This document shows, piece by piece, positions 7,788 to 16,657 of a stretch of 64,000 nt of DNA (position 1 is its first letter; every line of letters begins with the position of its first letter). Source of the DNA: CBDCYH01 sp965224105 (lineage in GTDB: Bacteria > Bacteroidota > Rhodothermia > Rhodothermales > JABDKH01); assembly GCA_965224105.1 (NCBI GenBank), contig CBDCYH010000002.1:1860001-1924000 (forward strand), in the 5' to 3' direction. Both the position numbers and the translations under genes were made by a program. The notes beneath the pieces are model-generated. The model was not told the DNA's origin. It ran no database searches and saw only the letters and a program-made list of their open reading frames with translations.

Positions 7788-8621
7788 ATGGCCAATCAAT
7801 TTCCAAATGTGACCCGTTCGATCAGTCGATTTGCGGTGCTCGGTTTTATCGCCCTAATTCTGGTGATAATTTTTTCTAGTATGATGTCGACAACCGTTAG
7901 GTCGGGGCAAAGCGCAGTTCGTTACTCCATTTTCGGCGGGACCGACCTTTCTAAAACCTACGGTGAGGGCATAAAGATTTATCCTCCCTGGGTTGACCTT
8001 ATTCGTTATGATGTTCGTATCGGTGAAAAACTGGAGCAGCTTGAGGCTCTATCATCGAACGGTCTGACCATCAAGATGGATGTGTCCGTTTTGTGGAGAC
8101 CGCAGGTTGAGAATTTGCCGCTCCTGCACACAACTTTCGGCGAAGGTTACTACACAAAGCTCATCCAACCGGAACTACGGAGTGCGGTGCGCGAAGTGGT
8201 TGGTCGATTTACTCCGGAAGAACTCTATTCCTCGAAGCGAACAGAATTGCAGGAGGATATCTTCGAACGCGTTGTGTCGAAAGTCGGGCCGCAGTTCGTT
8301 GATGTGACCGCCGTACTGATTCGTGATGTGAGCCTTCCGAATGAAATTAAAACCGCAATCGAGAACAAGCTGAAAGAAGAACAGGAGGCTGAGCGATACG
8401 AATTCACCCTCCGCAAGGAAGAACTGGAAGCGCAACGAAAAAAGATTGAGGCCGACGGTGAGGCTGAGTACCAGCGCATTATTACCGGGAGCTTGTCATC
8501 CGCGTTCTTACGCTTCAAGGGGATCGAGGCTACTCAGCAACTTGCCAACTCGAGCAACACAAAAACTATTATCGTTGGAAGTGGCCAGGACGGGTTGCCG
8601 CTCATCCTTGGCGGACAATAA
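7788..8621 (+). CDS. Prohibitin-family SPFH membrane protein
   Basis: 277 residues. One N-terminal membrane anchor (about 17-36) is followed by an SPFH/band-7 domain (about 37-200) and a charged coiled coil rich in Glu, Lys and Arg (about 190-230). The C-terminal tail includes IIVGSGQDGLPLILGG, typical of bacterial prohibitin-like proteins. Prohibitins assemble into ring or dome scaffolds on the membrane and often associate with membrane proteases such as FtsH. No protease gene is adjacent. The MGMT-family gene follows after 5 nt, so the two are probably co-transcribed. Family is secure, cellular role unknown. Confidence 0.9.
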   Translation: MANQFPNVTRSISRFAVLGFIALILVIIFSSMMSTTVRSGQSAVRYSIFGGTDLSKTYGEGIKIYPPWVDLIRYDVRIGEKLEQLEALSSNGLTIKMDVSVLWRPQVENLPLLHTTFGEGYYTKLIQPELRSAVREVVGRFTPEELYSSKRTELQEDIFERVVSKVGPQFVDVTAVLIRDVSLPNEIKTAIENKLKEEQEAERYEFTLRKEELEAQRKKIEADGEAEYQRIITGSLSSAFLRFKGIEATQQLANSSNTKTIIVGSGQDGLPLILGGQ

Positions 8622-8626
8622 GAAGT

Positions 8627-8962
8627 TTGGCTAAGCAGGACGACTTTTTCTCGCGCGTTTGGGATGTGGTGAAGGAGATTCCTGAAGGCAAGGTGTGCAC
8701 GTACGGGCATATCGCCGAATTCCTTGGTGCCCGGAGCGCTGCCCGGACGGTTGGATGGGCAATGCGTGCAGCAAAAGATTTGCCGGTACCATGCCACCGC
8801 GTCGTCAACCGGTTCGGTGCATTGTCCGGGCGCATGGCGTTTCGGGGCGGTCCGCACGTAATGGAAGACCTACTGAAGAATGAGGGTGTCGCGTTTCTTG
8901 AAAATGGATGTGTCGACCTGGACAAGCATCTATGGATTCCCCGGAGGTCGACTAGACGCTAA
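8627..8962 (+). CDS. Short MGMT-family DNA alkyltransferase-like protein
   Basis: 111 residues from a TTG start. It contains only the C-terminal DNA-binding/active-site domain of O6-methylguanine-DNA methyltransferase and lacks the usual N-terminal domain. The winged-helix part (EIPEGKVCTYGHIAEFLG) and the active-site PCHRVVN are present, with the acceptor cysteine at C56. Alkyltransferase-like (ATL) proteins of this length usually have Trp or another residue at that place, so the retained cysteine leaves true alkyl transfer possible. It lies 5 nt after the prohibitin gene. Its end overlaps the convergent aroA by 11 nt. Confidence 0.85.
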   Translation: MAKQDDFFSRVWDVVKEIPEGKVCTYGHIAEFLGARSAARTVGWAMRAAKDLPVPCHRVVNRFGALSGRMAFRGGPHVMEDLLKNEGVAFLENGCVDLDKHLWIPRRSTRR

Positions 8963-10232
8963 CTTTTTCCAGCTCATTCCAGAATTCTGGGAACGAGATC
9001 TCGGCGCACTCCGCATTGGCGATCGTGGTTGTGCCTTCTGCGCATAACCCGGCAATCGCTAGCGCCATTGCGACTCGATGGTCTCCAAGGCTGTCGACCT
9101 CGCATCCCTTGAGAGGGTTACCACCTCGAATCGTCAACCCGTCGTCGTGTTCGTCAATATCCGCACCCATCGCCGATAGCGCATCCACCATGGCTCGAAT
9201 GCGATCGCTCTCTTTGTGACGCAGTTCTCCAGCGCCCCTGATTACCGTAGTGCCAGACGCCTGCGTTGCAGCCACGCAGAGGATGGGAATCTCATCTACC
9301 GCAGAAGGGATCCACTCTTCAGGCACAACGATACCGTGCAAGTCACTAGGCTTGACATAGACATCGCCAATCCGCTCCTGGCCAAACTCCCTCTCGTTCA
9401 CTACGATGACCGCACCACCCATCGCGTCAAGGATCTCCAGCATTTTGCTTCTCGATGGATTCAACCCGACGTGGTTCATCACTAACATCGATCCTTCGAT
9501 TATCGTCGCGGCGACAACAAAGAATGCGGCTGCGGAGAAGTCGCGAGGGATGGAGTAGGTGCGCGCCACAGGAACGTTCCTGGAGCTACTGGACACGATG
9601 CGTGCGTCCCCGAGTGTGAGCGAGTCCAGCCCAAGCATCCTTTCCGTGTGGTCCCGGGAGGGAATGGTTTCAGATACGGTCGTTGGATCGGTGCAAAAAA
9701 GTCCGGCTAGTAAAACACAGGATTTGACCTGGGCCGAAGCAACGGGGAGGTCATACTGGATCGGGCTGAGCGTCCGGCCACCGTTAATAACAACCGGAGC
9801 GTGGCCGTCGGTGAGTTGGATGTCGGCTCCCATGAGGCGCAGCGGTTCGGCGATTCGATCCATCGGGCGTTTGCTCAGGGATGCGTCCCCAACAAGTTCC
9901 GAGCGAAAGTCTTGTCCCGCGAGGACTCCCGCGATGAGCCGCATTGTCGTCCCGGAGTTTCCGCAGTCCAGCGGGAGAAGCGGCTTTTTGAAACCGCGAG
10001 GTCCACAGCCAATCACATCGATGATGCCCTCGTCCACCTCGCGTGTCTCCACTCCGAGTTGGCGCAAAACCGAAAGCGTAGACTGAGGGTCTGCTGCTGT
10101 CGGAAAGTGCACCAGGCGGGACGTACCATTCGCGATTGCTGCAAAGATGGCTGTGCGGTGAGCAATAGATTTATCAGATGGGACAGTGATCTTCCCAACG
10201 ATTCCGGGGCTCCTACTAACCTCTTTCTTCAT
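8952..10232 (-). CDS. aroA: 3-phosphoshikimate 1-carboxyvinyltransferase (EPSP synthase)
   Basis: 426 residues. It joins shikimate-3-phosphate and phosphoenolpyruvate in the cytoplasm on the way to chorismate. Key family segments are all visible: PSDKSIAHRT near the N-terminus, LDCGNSGTTMRLIAG, LSKRPMDRI, ASAQVKSCVLLAGL, AVDEIPILC with the catalytic aspartate, and RHKESDRI with the catalytic lysine and glutamate. Its ATG overlaps the add stop by 4 nt, so it is the second gene of an add-aroA pair. The other shikimate gene in this window, aroK, is 20 kb away. Confidence 0.97.
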   Translation of the reverse strand: MKKEVSRSPGIVGKITVPSDKSIAHRTAIFAAIANGTSRLVHFPTAADPQSTLSVLRQLGVETREVDEGIIDVIGCGPRGFKKPLLPLDCGNSGTTMRLIAGVLAGQDFRSELVGDASLSKRPMDRIAEPLRLMGADIQLTDGHAPVVINGGRTLSPIQYDLPVASAQVKSCVLLAGLFCTDPTTVSETIPSRDHTERMLGLDSLTLGDARIVSSSSRNVPVARTYSIPRDFSAAAFFVVAATIIEGSMLVMNHVGLNPSRSKMLEILDAMGGAVIVVNEREFGQERIGDVYVKPSDLHGIVVPEEWIPSAVDEIPILCVAATQASGTTVIRGAGELRHKESDRIRAMVDALSAMGADIDEHDDGLTIRGGNPLKGCEVDSLGDHRVAMALAIAGLCAEGTTTIANAECAEISFPEFWNELEKVSV

Positions 10233-11278
10233 GCAGTCAAAATGCTTTCGAAGTAGGACCTTGCAGATGCCACCAGGGATCTTTTTCTGTCGCGATCCAG
10301 GAAAGCATATTTAAATCCATTGATCGCGATCTCCATGAGGTCGTTGCAGGATACGCCACACTCGGTGTGCACCAGATGCAATTCCCGCGTCATCGAGGTT
10401 CGACTAAACAGCCGGTTGTCTGTGTTGACTGTCACGGGAACGCCGGCCTCCACAAACGTGGATATAGGGTGGACCGCATAGCTGTCGACGACATGGGTCT
10501 GCACGTTGGAGGTCGGGCAGATCTCCAGGGGAATCTGATGATCCGCGAAGTATTGCATCAGCTCGGGATCACGGACAAGGGTAATCCCATGCCCAATTCT
10601 GTGCGCGCCACAATAGAAAAGGGCCTGTCGGATAGACTCGGGCCCAAACGATTCGCCCGCATGAACGGTAAGGTTGAGCAGATGATTACGCGCGAAATAA
10701 AAAGCATGCAAGTGGTGTTTCGGGGGATTACCAGATTCCGCGCCAGCGAGATCAAACGCAACCACACCGCGGTCCTTGTACGAGGCAGCAAGTTCGGCCT
10801 GGAGCATCGATGCCGACTCAAACCGGTCGCGCAGACCGCAAATGATGACATTGCAGATGATATCGTATTTCTCCGCGGCAGCCGCAAGCCCCGCCAACAC
10901 CGCATCATTAACCTGCTCGATCGTCAACCCGCCCTCCATATGCAGGATGGGCCCATAACGGACCTCCAGGTATTTAACGTTTTCCCGGGCATTATCTTCA
11001 GCAAGTTCGAATGCAATCCGATACAATGAGTCTGCAGACTGCATTAGGGGAAGTGTGTACTGGAACCAGGCCAGGTAGGCTTCGAGCGAATCGGAATCGT
11101 CGATCTGTTTTAGAATCTGTTCGAGCTCCGGGATGTTGTCTGCTGGAAGGAGGTCCACTTTGTCCTGGGCCCGGGCAAGATCGAGCAAGGTCTCAAGCCG
11201 GAGCGAGCCGTCGAGGTGGCAGTGCAACTCGGCCTTCGGCCATGCATGGATTTGTTCGAGCGAGCAGCGTTTGGACAT
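10229..11278 (-). CDS. add: Adenosine deaminase
   Basis: 349 residues. It hydrolyses adenosine to inosine in purine salvage. Zinc and catalytic residues are in place: HxH at H19/H21 (AELHCHLDGS), HAGE, the HRIGHG histidine, and NTDNRLFS at the position of the C-terminal metal/substrate aspartate. The NTDNR form, rather than the mammalian type, is common in bacterial Add proteins. A related adenine or aminofutalosine deaminase specificity cannot be excluded from motifs alone. It is the promoter-proximal gene before aroA, and divergent from tatA across 133 bases. Confidence 0.88.
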   Translation of the reverse strand: MSKRCSLEQIHAWPKAELHCHLDGSLRLETLLDLARAQDKVDLLPADNIPELEQILKQIDDSDSLEAYLAWFQYTLPLMQSADSLYRIAFELAEDNARENVKYLEVRYGPILHMEGGLTIEQVNDAVLAGLAAAAEKYDIICNVIICGLRDRFESASMLQAELAASYKDRGVVAFDLAGAESGNPPKHHLHAFYFARNHLLNLTVHAGESFGPESIRQALFYCGAHRIGHGITLVRDPELMQYFADHQIPLEICPTSNVQTHVVDSYAVHPISTFVEAGVPVTVNTDNRLFSRTSMTRELHLVHTECGVSCNDLMEIAINGFKYAFLDRDRKRSLVASARSYFESILTA

Positions 11279-11411
11279 CGGGCAGAGTGTCGAGAGGATT
11301 TCGCTAAACTATAGATAAGTTTGATAGGAACCGTAAATTTCGGCTACCGTTACCCGAAAAGACATGAAACGGATCGCAAGTTTATCGCCCAACAAATAGA
11401 GGTTAATTGAT

Positions 11412-11660
11412 ATGGGTACCCCAGGGCCATTAGAGCTTATCATCATTTTTCTCATCATCCTGGTAATCTTCGGGGCGAAGAGAATCCCCGAAATTGCACG
11501 CGGTCTGGGCAAAGGAATCCGAGAGTTCAAGTCCGCAACCAGCGAGATTACGAACGAGCTTAAAATTGAAGATCATCAGAAAATTCAACCCCCCCGCCCG
11601 CCAGCGCAGGGTAGCACTACGGCACGCGAGTCGTCAACAGGAACAAACGCTCCTGAATAA
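11412..11660 (+). CDS. tatA: Twin-arginine translocase subunit TatA
   Basis: 82 residues with the TatA/E layout. A short N-terminal membrane helix (about 6-22, LELIIIFLIILVIFGAK) is followed by a hinge glycine, an amphipathic helix (RIPEIARGLGKGIREFK) and a polar, proline-rich tail. TatA multimers form the pore through which folded proteins with twin-arginine signals leave the cytoplasm. An AGAGG ribosome-binding site at 11398-11402 lies 9 nt before the ATG. gatA follows after 12 nt. No tatC or tatB is near. Confidence 0.93.
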   Translation: MGTPGPLELIIIFLIILVIFGAKRIPEIARGLGKGIREFKSATSEITNELKIEDHQKIQPPRPPAQGSTTARESSTGTNAPE

Positions 11661-11672
11661 TTAGATTGCCGC

Positions 11673-13109
11673 ATGGCAACGACACCACCTGATTTCAAAT
11701 CCGCTCACAACGCGGTGATAAACGGAGAGACCAGTTGCGAACAGCTGGTCTCTTTCTTTATGGCAGAGATCGAATCGCGCAATACCGAAACCAATTCCTT
11801 CGTCACCACAAACTCCGGTGCGCTCGCAGCTGCCAAACAGGTTGATACCTTTTTGTCTAAAGGTAATAAACTCCCGCTGGCAGGGATGATCCTGGGTGTG
11901 AAGGACACCATCTCCGTCCGCGGCATGGGGCTGACCTGCGGGTCGCGGATGCTAAGCAATTTTACGGCGCTCTACACTGCCACCGCCGTCGCAAGGTTGG
12001 AAGCGGCCGGAGCGGTCGTAATTGGAAAAACGAACTGCGACGAATTTGCAATGGGATCTTCGAACGAAACATCCTGGTTCGGTCCCGCAAAAAACCCGGT
12101 TGATGAGAGCCGAACTCCGGGCGGTTCTTCGGGTGGATCCGCCGCGGCTGTTGCATCGCGTCTTTGCAATGCCGCCCTTGGGTCAGACACCGGCGGCTCC
12201 GTCCGTCAGCCAGCAGCCTTCTGCGGTCTCGTCGGTTTGAAGCCGACCTACTCGCGCGTTAGTCGTTATGGTCTTACCGCCTACGCATCTTCGCTTGACT
12301 GCATCGGGCCAATGACCTCAGATGTCGATACGGCAGTTTCGATGCTGCAGTTTATGTCCGGCAAAGATCCTCACGATGCGACCTCCTCGTCGTCCAGCAG
12401 GTTTGATAGCGCAGACGCGCGGGAGCTGCCATCGGGCATCCGGATTGGATTACCAAAAGAGTACTTCACCGAAGCCGTCGATCCTCAAATCACCAACGCA
12501 ATCCACCGTCTCGTCGCATCGCTCGAAAAGGACGGAATCGAATTCGAGGAAGTTTCTTTGCCGCACACCGAATACGGCATCGCGACCTATTATATATTGA
12601 GCACCGCCGAGGCGTCCAGCAACCTCGCTCGATACGACGGTGTCCGGTACGGTTACAGGTCGGCTGCCAAGGCTGCCGATCTGCAGCAACTCTACGTTCG
12701 GTCCCGCAGTGAAGGATTTGGCGACGAAGTGAAAAGACGAATAATGCTCGGCACCTATGTTCTTTCTGCCGGGTACCACGATCGGTATTTCGCAAAAGCA
12801 CAAAAGGTGAGGACAAAGATTCACACTGACTTTGACAACGTATTTCAAAAGGTAGATCTGCTACTCACACCCGTGACACCAACCACCGCTTTTCCGATCG
12901 CCAGCCTCGACGGTAAGATTTTGGAAATGTACCAGAGTGACGTATTTACGGTACCAGCCAGCCTCGCAGGCGTACCAGCAGTTTCGGTGCCAGCCGGTTT
13001 GGCGTCAGACGGATTGCCGGTTGGAGTGCAGCTAGTCGGAAAACATTTTTCCGAAGGAGTATTGATGGGTGCCGCGAGGGCGGTGCAAACCATAGCCGCA
13101 GATAGTTAA
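11673..13109 (+). CDS. gatA: Glutamyl-tRNA(Gln) amidotransferase subunit A
   Basis: 478 residues, an amidase-signature enzyme. It releases ammonia from glutamine so that GatB can convert Glu-tRNA(Gln), and sometimes Asp-tRNA(Asn), to the amide. The Ser-cisSer-Lys triad is intact: K77 in GVKDTI, S152 in GGSSGGS, and S176 in GSDTGGSVRQPA. The spacings of 75 and 24 residues equal those of characterised GatA. gatB and gatC are not adjacent. It lies between tatA and sucD with small gaps, probably in one operon. The canonical motifs make other amidases less likely. Confidence 0.94.
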   Translation: MATTPPDFKSAHNAVINGETSCEQLVSFFMAEIESRNTETNSFVTTNSGALAAAKQVDTFLSKGNKLPLAGMILGVKDTISVRGMGLTCGSRMLSNFTALYTATAVARLEAAGAVVIGKTNCDEFAMGSSNETSWFGPAKNPVDESRTPGGSSGGSAAAVASRLCNAALGSDTGGSVRQPAAFCGLVGLKPTYSRVSRYGLTAYASSLDCIGPMTSDVDTAVSMLQFMSGKDPHDATSSSSSRFDSADARELPSGIRIGLPKEYFTEAVDPQITNAIHRLVASLEKDGIEFEEVSLPHTEYGIATYYILSTAEASSNLARYDGVRYGYRSAAKAADLQQLYVRSRSEGFGDEVKRRIMLGTYVLSAGYHDRYFAKAQKVRTKIHTDFDNVFQKVDLLLTPVTPTTAFPIASLDGKILEMYQSDVFTVPASLAGVPAVSVPAGLASDGLPVGVQLVGKHFSEGVLMGAARAVQTIAADS

Positions 13110-13128
13110 TCAAAAAGCCTAATCGATA

Positions 13129-14001
13129 ATGAGTATTCTCGTAGGGAAGGACACAAGACTAGTCGTACAAGGATTCACCGGGAAGGAGGGGACTTTTCAT
13201 TCTGAGCAGATGATTGAGTACGGCACTCCGCTTGTTGCAGGAGTTACCCCGGGAAAAGGTGGCCAAACGCATCTCGGCAGACCAGTCTTCAATACGGTTA
13301 CGGATGCTGTTGAATCGGAAGGTGCTAACACCTCCATCATCTTTGTGCCGCCGCCGTTCGCAGCAGATGCGATACTCGAAGCGGCTGATGCTGGCATCAA
13401 GGTAATCATCTGCATCACCGAGGGCATTCCGGTTAACGATATGATTCGTGCGTACCGGTTCGTTAAGCGACAGGGTGCGCACCTGGTCGGCCCGAACTGC
13501 CCGGGTGTAATCACGCCTGGCGAAGCAAAAGTGGGCATCATGCCGGCGAGTATTTTTTCGGAAGGTCCGATCGGGGTTATCTCCCGTTCCGGGACGCTCA
13601 CCTACGAGGCGGTAGACCAACTGACGCGGGCGGGATTCGGACAATCAACTGCCGTGGGCATCGGAGGGGATCCGATAATTGGAACGCGGTTCGTGGATGC
13701 GCTGGAACTGTTCCAGAATGACGACGACACCGAGGCCGTGGTGATGATCGGTGAGATTGGCGGTACAGCCGAGGAGGAGGGCGCCGAATTTATCAAAGAC
13801 CACATGACCAAGCCCGTGTTTTCATTCATCGCTGGTGCGACGGCACCGCCCGGACGTCGGATGGGACACGCAGGCGCAATCATCGCGGGGGGCAAAGGCA
13901 CAGCGGCCGATAAGTTTGCGGCGCTCGAAGCCGCGGGCGCAGTCATCGTCAAGAACCCCGCCCTGATAGGAGCTACCGTTCAGGAGCATTACGGGAAATA
14001 A
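13129..14001 (+). CDS. sucD: Succinyl-CoA synthetase alpha subunit
   Basis: 290 residues. With SucC it interconverts succinyl-CoA and succinate with formation of ATP or GTP in the TCA cycle. The CoA-binding Rossmann domain is N-terminal (VQGFTGKEGTFH), and CITEGIPV and GPNCPGVI are conserved. The phosphorylated histidine is H247 in GRRMGHAGAI. The sucC gene normally found beside it is not here, so the subunits are encoded apart. It starts 19 nt after gatA and is followed by a strong terminator at 14027-14060. Confidence 0.96.
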   Translation: MSILVGKDTRLVVQGFTGKEGTFHSEQMIEYGTPLVAGVTPGKGGQTHLGRPVFNTVTDAVESEGANTSIIFVPPPFAADAILEAADAGIKVIICITEGIPVNDMIRAYRFVKRQGAHLVGPNCPGVITPGEAKVGIMPASIFSEGPIGVISRSGTLTYEAVDQLTRAGFGQSTAVGIGGDPIIGTRFVDALELFQNDDDTEAVVMIGEIGGTAEEEGAEFIKDHMTKPVFSFIAGATAPPGRRMGHAGAIIAGGKGTAADKFAALEAAGAVIVKNPALIGATVQEHYGK

Positions 14002-14026
14002 AACGTCAAACATATCCTGAACTTTG

Positions 14027-14060
14027 GAGGATGCTGCCCTGCAGCGTCCTCTCTTTTTTC
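14027..14060 (+). terminator. Rho-independent terminator after sucD
   Basis: An 11-bp stem (14027-14037 with 14041-14051, one G-T pair) with a 3-nt CCT loop is followed by TCTTTTTTC. It closes the tatA-gatA-sucD unit 26 nt after the sucD stop and 16 nt before the engB start. Confidence 0.9.
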
Positions 14061-14075
14061 TGGCTGATGTGACAA

Positions 14076-14681
14076 GTGAAACCAGAGATACATACTGTCG
14101 AGTTTGTAAAGAGCGTGGTTGACCTGGGCGACCTGCCCGATACACCACTGCCGGAGATAACCTTTGTCGGCAGGTCTAATGTTGGCAAGAGTTCGCTCAT
14201 CAATCTGCTCACGCGTCGCAAGAACGTCGCGCGAACGAGCGGCCAGCCCGGCAAAACGCAGGCGCTGAATTTTTTTCTGGTCAACGAAAGGCTCCACCTT
14301 GTTGACTGTCCCGGCTTTGGGTTTGCAAAAAGCGGAAAGAAGATGCGTGAAGAGTGGGAAAAGCTCGTCGCCGGATACCTTATATATAGGGACCGACTTG
14401 AAATTGTTTTTCACCTTGTCGACTCGCGGCACCCGCCCGGCCCAATAGATAACAGTATCTTCGATCTTTCACGCGAATTTGAGGCGACGCATGTTGTTGT
14501 GCTAACGAAGACGGATAAGCTCAAGGCGAATGAGCGCCGGTCAGTCGTCAGCCGCATGGAAAAGCATCTTGCAAAACGCGGATTGGAGAGAATGGTTATT
14601 CCGACATCCTCGCTTAAGAGAGATGGGCGAGAACAATTGTTATTTACTATTTCTGATTTGATTCCCGGCACCCTTAAATGA
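14076..14681 (+). CDS. engB: Ribosome biogenesis GTPase EngB (YihA/YsxC)
   Basis: 201 residues, a TRAFAC-class GTPase needed for large-subunit assembly. G1 is GRSNVGKSSLIN (28-39), G3 is DCPGFGF and G4 is TKTDKL, with the characteristic RTSGQPGKTQALNFF switch-I region. The GTG at 14076 gives the typical N-terminus (KPEIHTVEFVKSV). It begins just after the sucD terminator and overlaps the serA start by 4 nt. Confidence 0.95.
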   Translation: MKPEIHTVEFVKSVVDLGDLPDTPLPEITFVGRSNVGKSSLINLLTRRKNVARTSGQPGKTQALNFFLVNERLHLVDCPGFGFAKSGKKMREEWEKLVAGYLIYRDRLEIVFHLVDSRHPPGPIDNSIFDLSREFEATHVVVLTKTDKLKANERRSVVSRMEKHLAKRGLERMVIPTSSLKRDGREQLLFTISDLIPGTLK

Positions 14682-16276
14682 GCAACGAGCTAACGATACT
14701 GGTAACGGACAAGCTAGACCCCGCCTGCGCCGACATCTTTCGGGAGGCTGGTATGCAGGTGGTTGAAGCTGTTGGTGCTGATGAGGCCCGATTGGTCGAG
14801 CTGGCCAAAGATGCAGATGGCTGGGTCATCAGAAGCGGCACTACGGTTTCCGGAGATGCGATCCGGGGAAGCGAACGACTCAAGGCAATCGGGCGAGCGG
14901 GAGTCGGCGTTGACAATGTTGACATCCAGGCGGCAACGCGTAAGGGCGTGGTGGTGATGAATGCTCCCGATGGTAACACGCTTGCAACAGCGGAGCACAC
15001 CGCAGCCATGATTCAGGCGCTGGCGAGAAATATTCCGGGCGCTGTTACATCTCTCCGGCAGGGTAAATGGGATAGGAAGGCATATATCGGCCGAGAGCTT
15101 TATGGAAAGACGCTGGGGATAATCGGGCTTGGCAAGATTGGCAGGGCCGTAGCCGAGCGCATGTCTGGTTTTAAGATGGAGCTCCTCGGGTTTGACCCGG
15201 TCGTGAATGCGGATGTCGCGCGGAAGGCGGGAGCCGAGCTTACTACACTGGAGGAGCTGCTTGCGAGAGCGGATATCATCACAGTACACACGCCATTGTT
15301 GCCTGCGACAAAGAATCTAATATCCAAAGAAAGTCTGAAGCTCTGCAAAGACGGAGTGATGCTGGTTAATTGTGCCCGGGGCGGAATTATTAACGAGTTG
15401 GATTTGCTGGATGCATTGAACTCTGGCAAGGTTGCTGGGGCGGCATTGGATGTCTACTCGGTCGAGCCACCTTCTCAGGATTTGGAGGGCCTTATTCGGC
15501 ATCCGGCGGTCGTGGCCACACCGCACATAGCGGCGTCTACGGAGGAGGCCCAGCGCAAGGTGGCGGTGCAGGTCGCCAATAATATGGTGAAGGTGCTACA
15601 GGGACAGCCGGTGGATAGCTCGGTTAATGCGGTAGCGCTTGCCGCGGGTGCAGATCCAACTGTTGGGCCGCTTGTGGATTTGGCAGGGCGGTTGGGATCG
15701 GTCGCTGCGCAGCTCACGGATGCCCATATTACTACGGTGGTCACGACGGTGCGAGGAGATATCCCACGCAAGAGCTTGCCGATTGTTGGATTAGCAGCAT
15801 TGAAAGGCGTGCTGTCGGATCTCCTGGAAGAGCAGGTCAATCTCGTAAATGCTGGAATTCTGGCCTCTGACGCCGGTTTGATTGTGGAGGAGCGGCTTTC
15901 TTCAGAGCAGGAGGGTTATCTGGTATCGGTGGAGGTGCAGCTGCTTGATGGGAAGACCGTATTGGCAGAAGTTCGGGGTGCGCTTTTTGGCAATCGTCCG
16001 AAAATAGTTCAGATTGCTGATTTCCAGGTTGAAATTGACCCTTCGGGTTGGATTTTGTGTTATGAGAACATCGACAAGCCTGGCATGCTCGCCGCTGTTG
16101 GGGCAGTTTTGGCGGCTGAGGGGGTGAATATTGGGTCAATGGCACTTGGCAGGACACGGCCTGGCGCCCGGGCTCTGACGGTCATGCACGTGGATGAGGC
16201 GGTGGAGCCCACCGTGTTGGCCCAGATTGGCCTTATTTCGGGGGTTGAGAAAGTCCATCTTCTGGCCCTGGAATAG
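14678..16276 (+). CDS. serA: D-3-phosphoglycerate dehydrogenase
   Basis: 532 residues, the long form. It has a split substrate-binding domain, an NAD-binding Rossmann domain (GLGKIGRAVAERM), an intervening ASB domain and a C-terminal ACT domain (ENIDKPGMLAAVGAVLAAE) that usually binds serine for feedback inhibition. The catalytic Arg is in NCARGGI and the catalytic His in HIAASTEEA. It makes 3-phosphohydroxypyruvate, the first step of serine synthesis. A 7-bp hairpin overlaps its stop codon (16268-16285), and a GGGGC/GCCCC hairpin follows (16299-16310). Neither has a T-run, so termination is uncertain. Confidence 0.96.
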   Translation: MSNELTILVTDKLDPACADIFREAGMQVVEAVGADEARLVELAKDADGWVIRSGTTVSGDAIRGSERLKAIGRAGVGVDNVDIQAATRKGVVVMNAPDGNTLATAEHTAAMIQALARNIPGAVTSLRQGKWDRKAYIGRELYGKTLGIIGLGKIGRAVAERMSGFKMELLGFDPVVNADVARKAGAELTTLEELLARADIITVHTPLLPATKNLISKESLKLCKDGVMLVNCARGGIINELDLLDALNSGKVAGAALDVYSVEPPSQDLEGLIRHPAVVATPHIAASTEEAQRKVAVQVANNMVKVLQGQPVDSSVNAVALAAGADPTVGPLVDLAGRLGSVAAQLTDAHITTVVTTVRGDIPRKSLPIVGLAALKGVLSDLLEEQVNLVNAGILASDAGLIVEERLSSEQEGYLVSVEVQLLDGKTVLAEVRGALFGNRPKIVQIADFQVEIDPSGWILCYENIDKPGMLAAVGAVLAAEGVNIGSMALGRTRPGARALTVMHVDEAVEPTVLAQIGLISGVEKVHLLALE

Positions 16277-16657
16277 GCATTCCAGAGTGCCCTCTGTTGG
16301 GGCGTGCCCCGTGACCGTTCAGGTCTTCTTCGCTTGACAAAGGATAGGGGGCCGTCTATATTCGTTCACGAAGCGCCCGAAACGCTTCTTTGTAAGTAGT
16401 TGTAAAAGCGACAATTATAAAGAATCAAGACGTAAAATTTGATATTTCGATACAGCTTTTCAAGTCCACCGAACACCCTCAATAGCTTCTTGAAACGGAG
16501 TTAAGTGGTTGTTTTTCAGCTGTTTGATTAGGAGAGAGAGATCGGGGAGAGCTACGTCGCGCTTTAGTCCACAGAGAAAAGTTTTTATTAATACAGCACT
16601 GTCGCACGTATTGCGGCAGTCATGTGCCACACATCATAGTACTTGAGGAGGTAGCAT
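16277..16657 (+). promoter_or_regulatory. 381-base leader region of the TonB receptor gene
   Basis: This is the only gene gap over 300 bases. It holds two small hairpins at the serA end, a promoter at 16334-16362, then about 290 nt of AT-rich leader. A 9-bp hairpin (16598-16606 with 16612-16620, one wobble pair) and a very strong Shine-Dalgarno GAGGAGGT (16645-16652) 5 nt before the ATG complete it. I see no tRNA and no convincing small ORF. I recognise no known riboswitch core. Confidence 0.6.
16334..16362 (+). promoter_or_regulatory. Promoter for the TonB receptor cassette
   Basis: A perfect TTGACA (16334-16339) is followed after exactly 17 nt by TATATT (16357-16362), a near-ideal sigma70 promoter. 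The same -10 region reads TATATTCG, which also fits the Bacteroidetes TAnnTTTG box with one mismatch, 20 nt after the TTG. Transcription would start near 16370, giving a leader of roughly 290 nt. Confidence 0.65.

Noticed and set aside
9349..9380. TTGACA-like promoter inside aroA
   Set aside because: It is on the plus strand inside a minus-strand gene, with no gene start downstream and no matching -10 box.
16299..16310. Terminator after serA
   Set aside because: The GGGGC/GCCCC hairpin has a 2-nt loop and no T-run, so I did not list it as a separate terminator.
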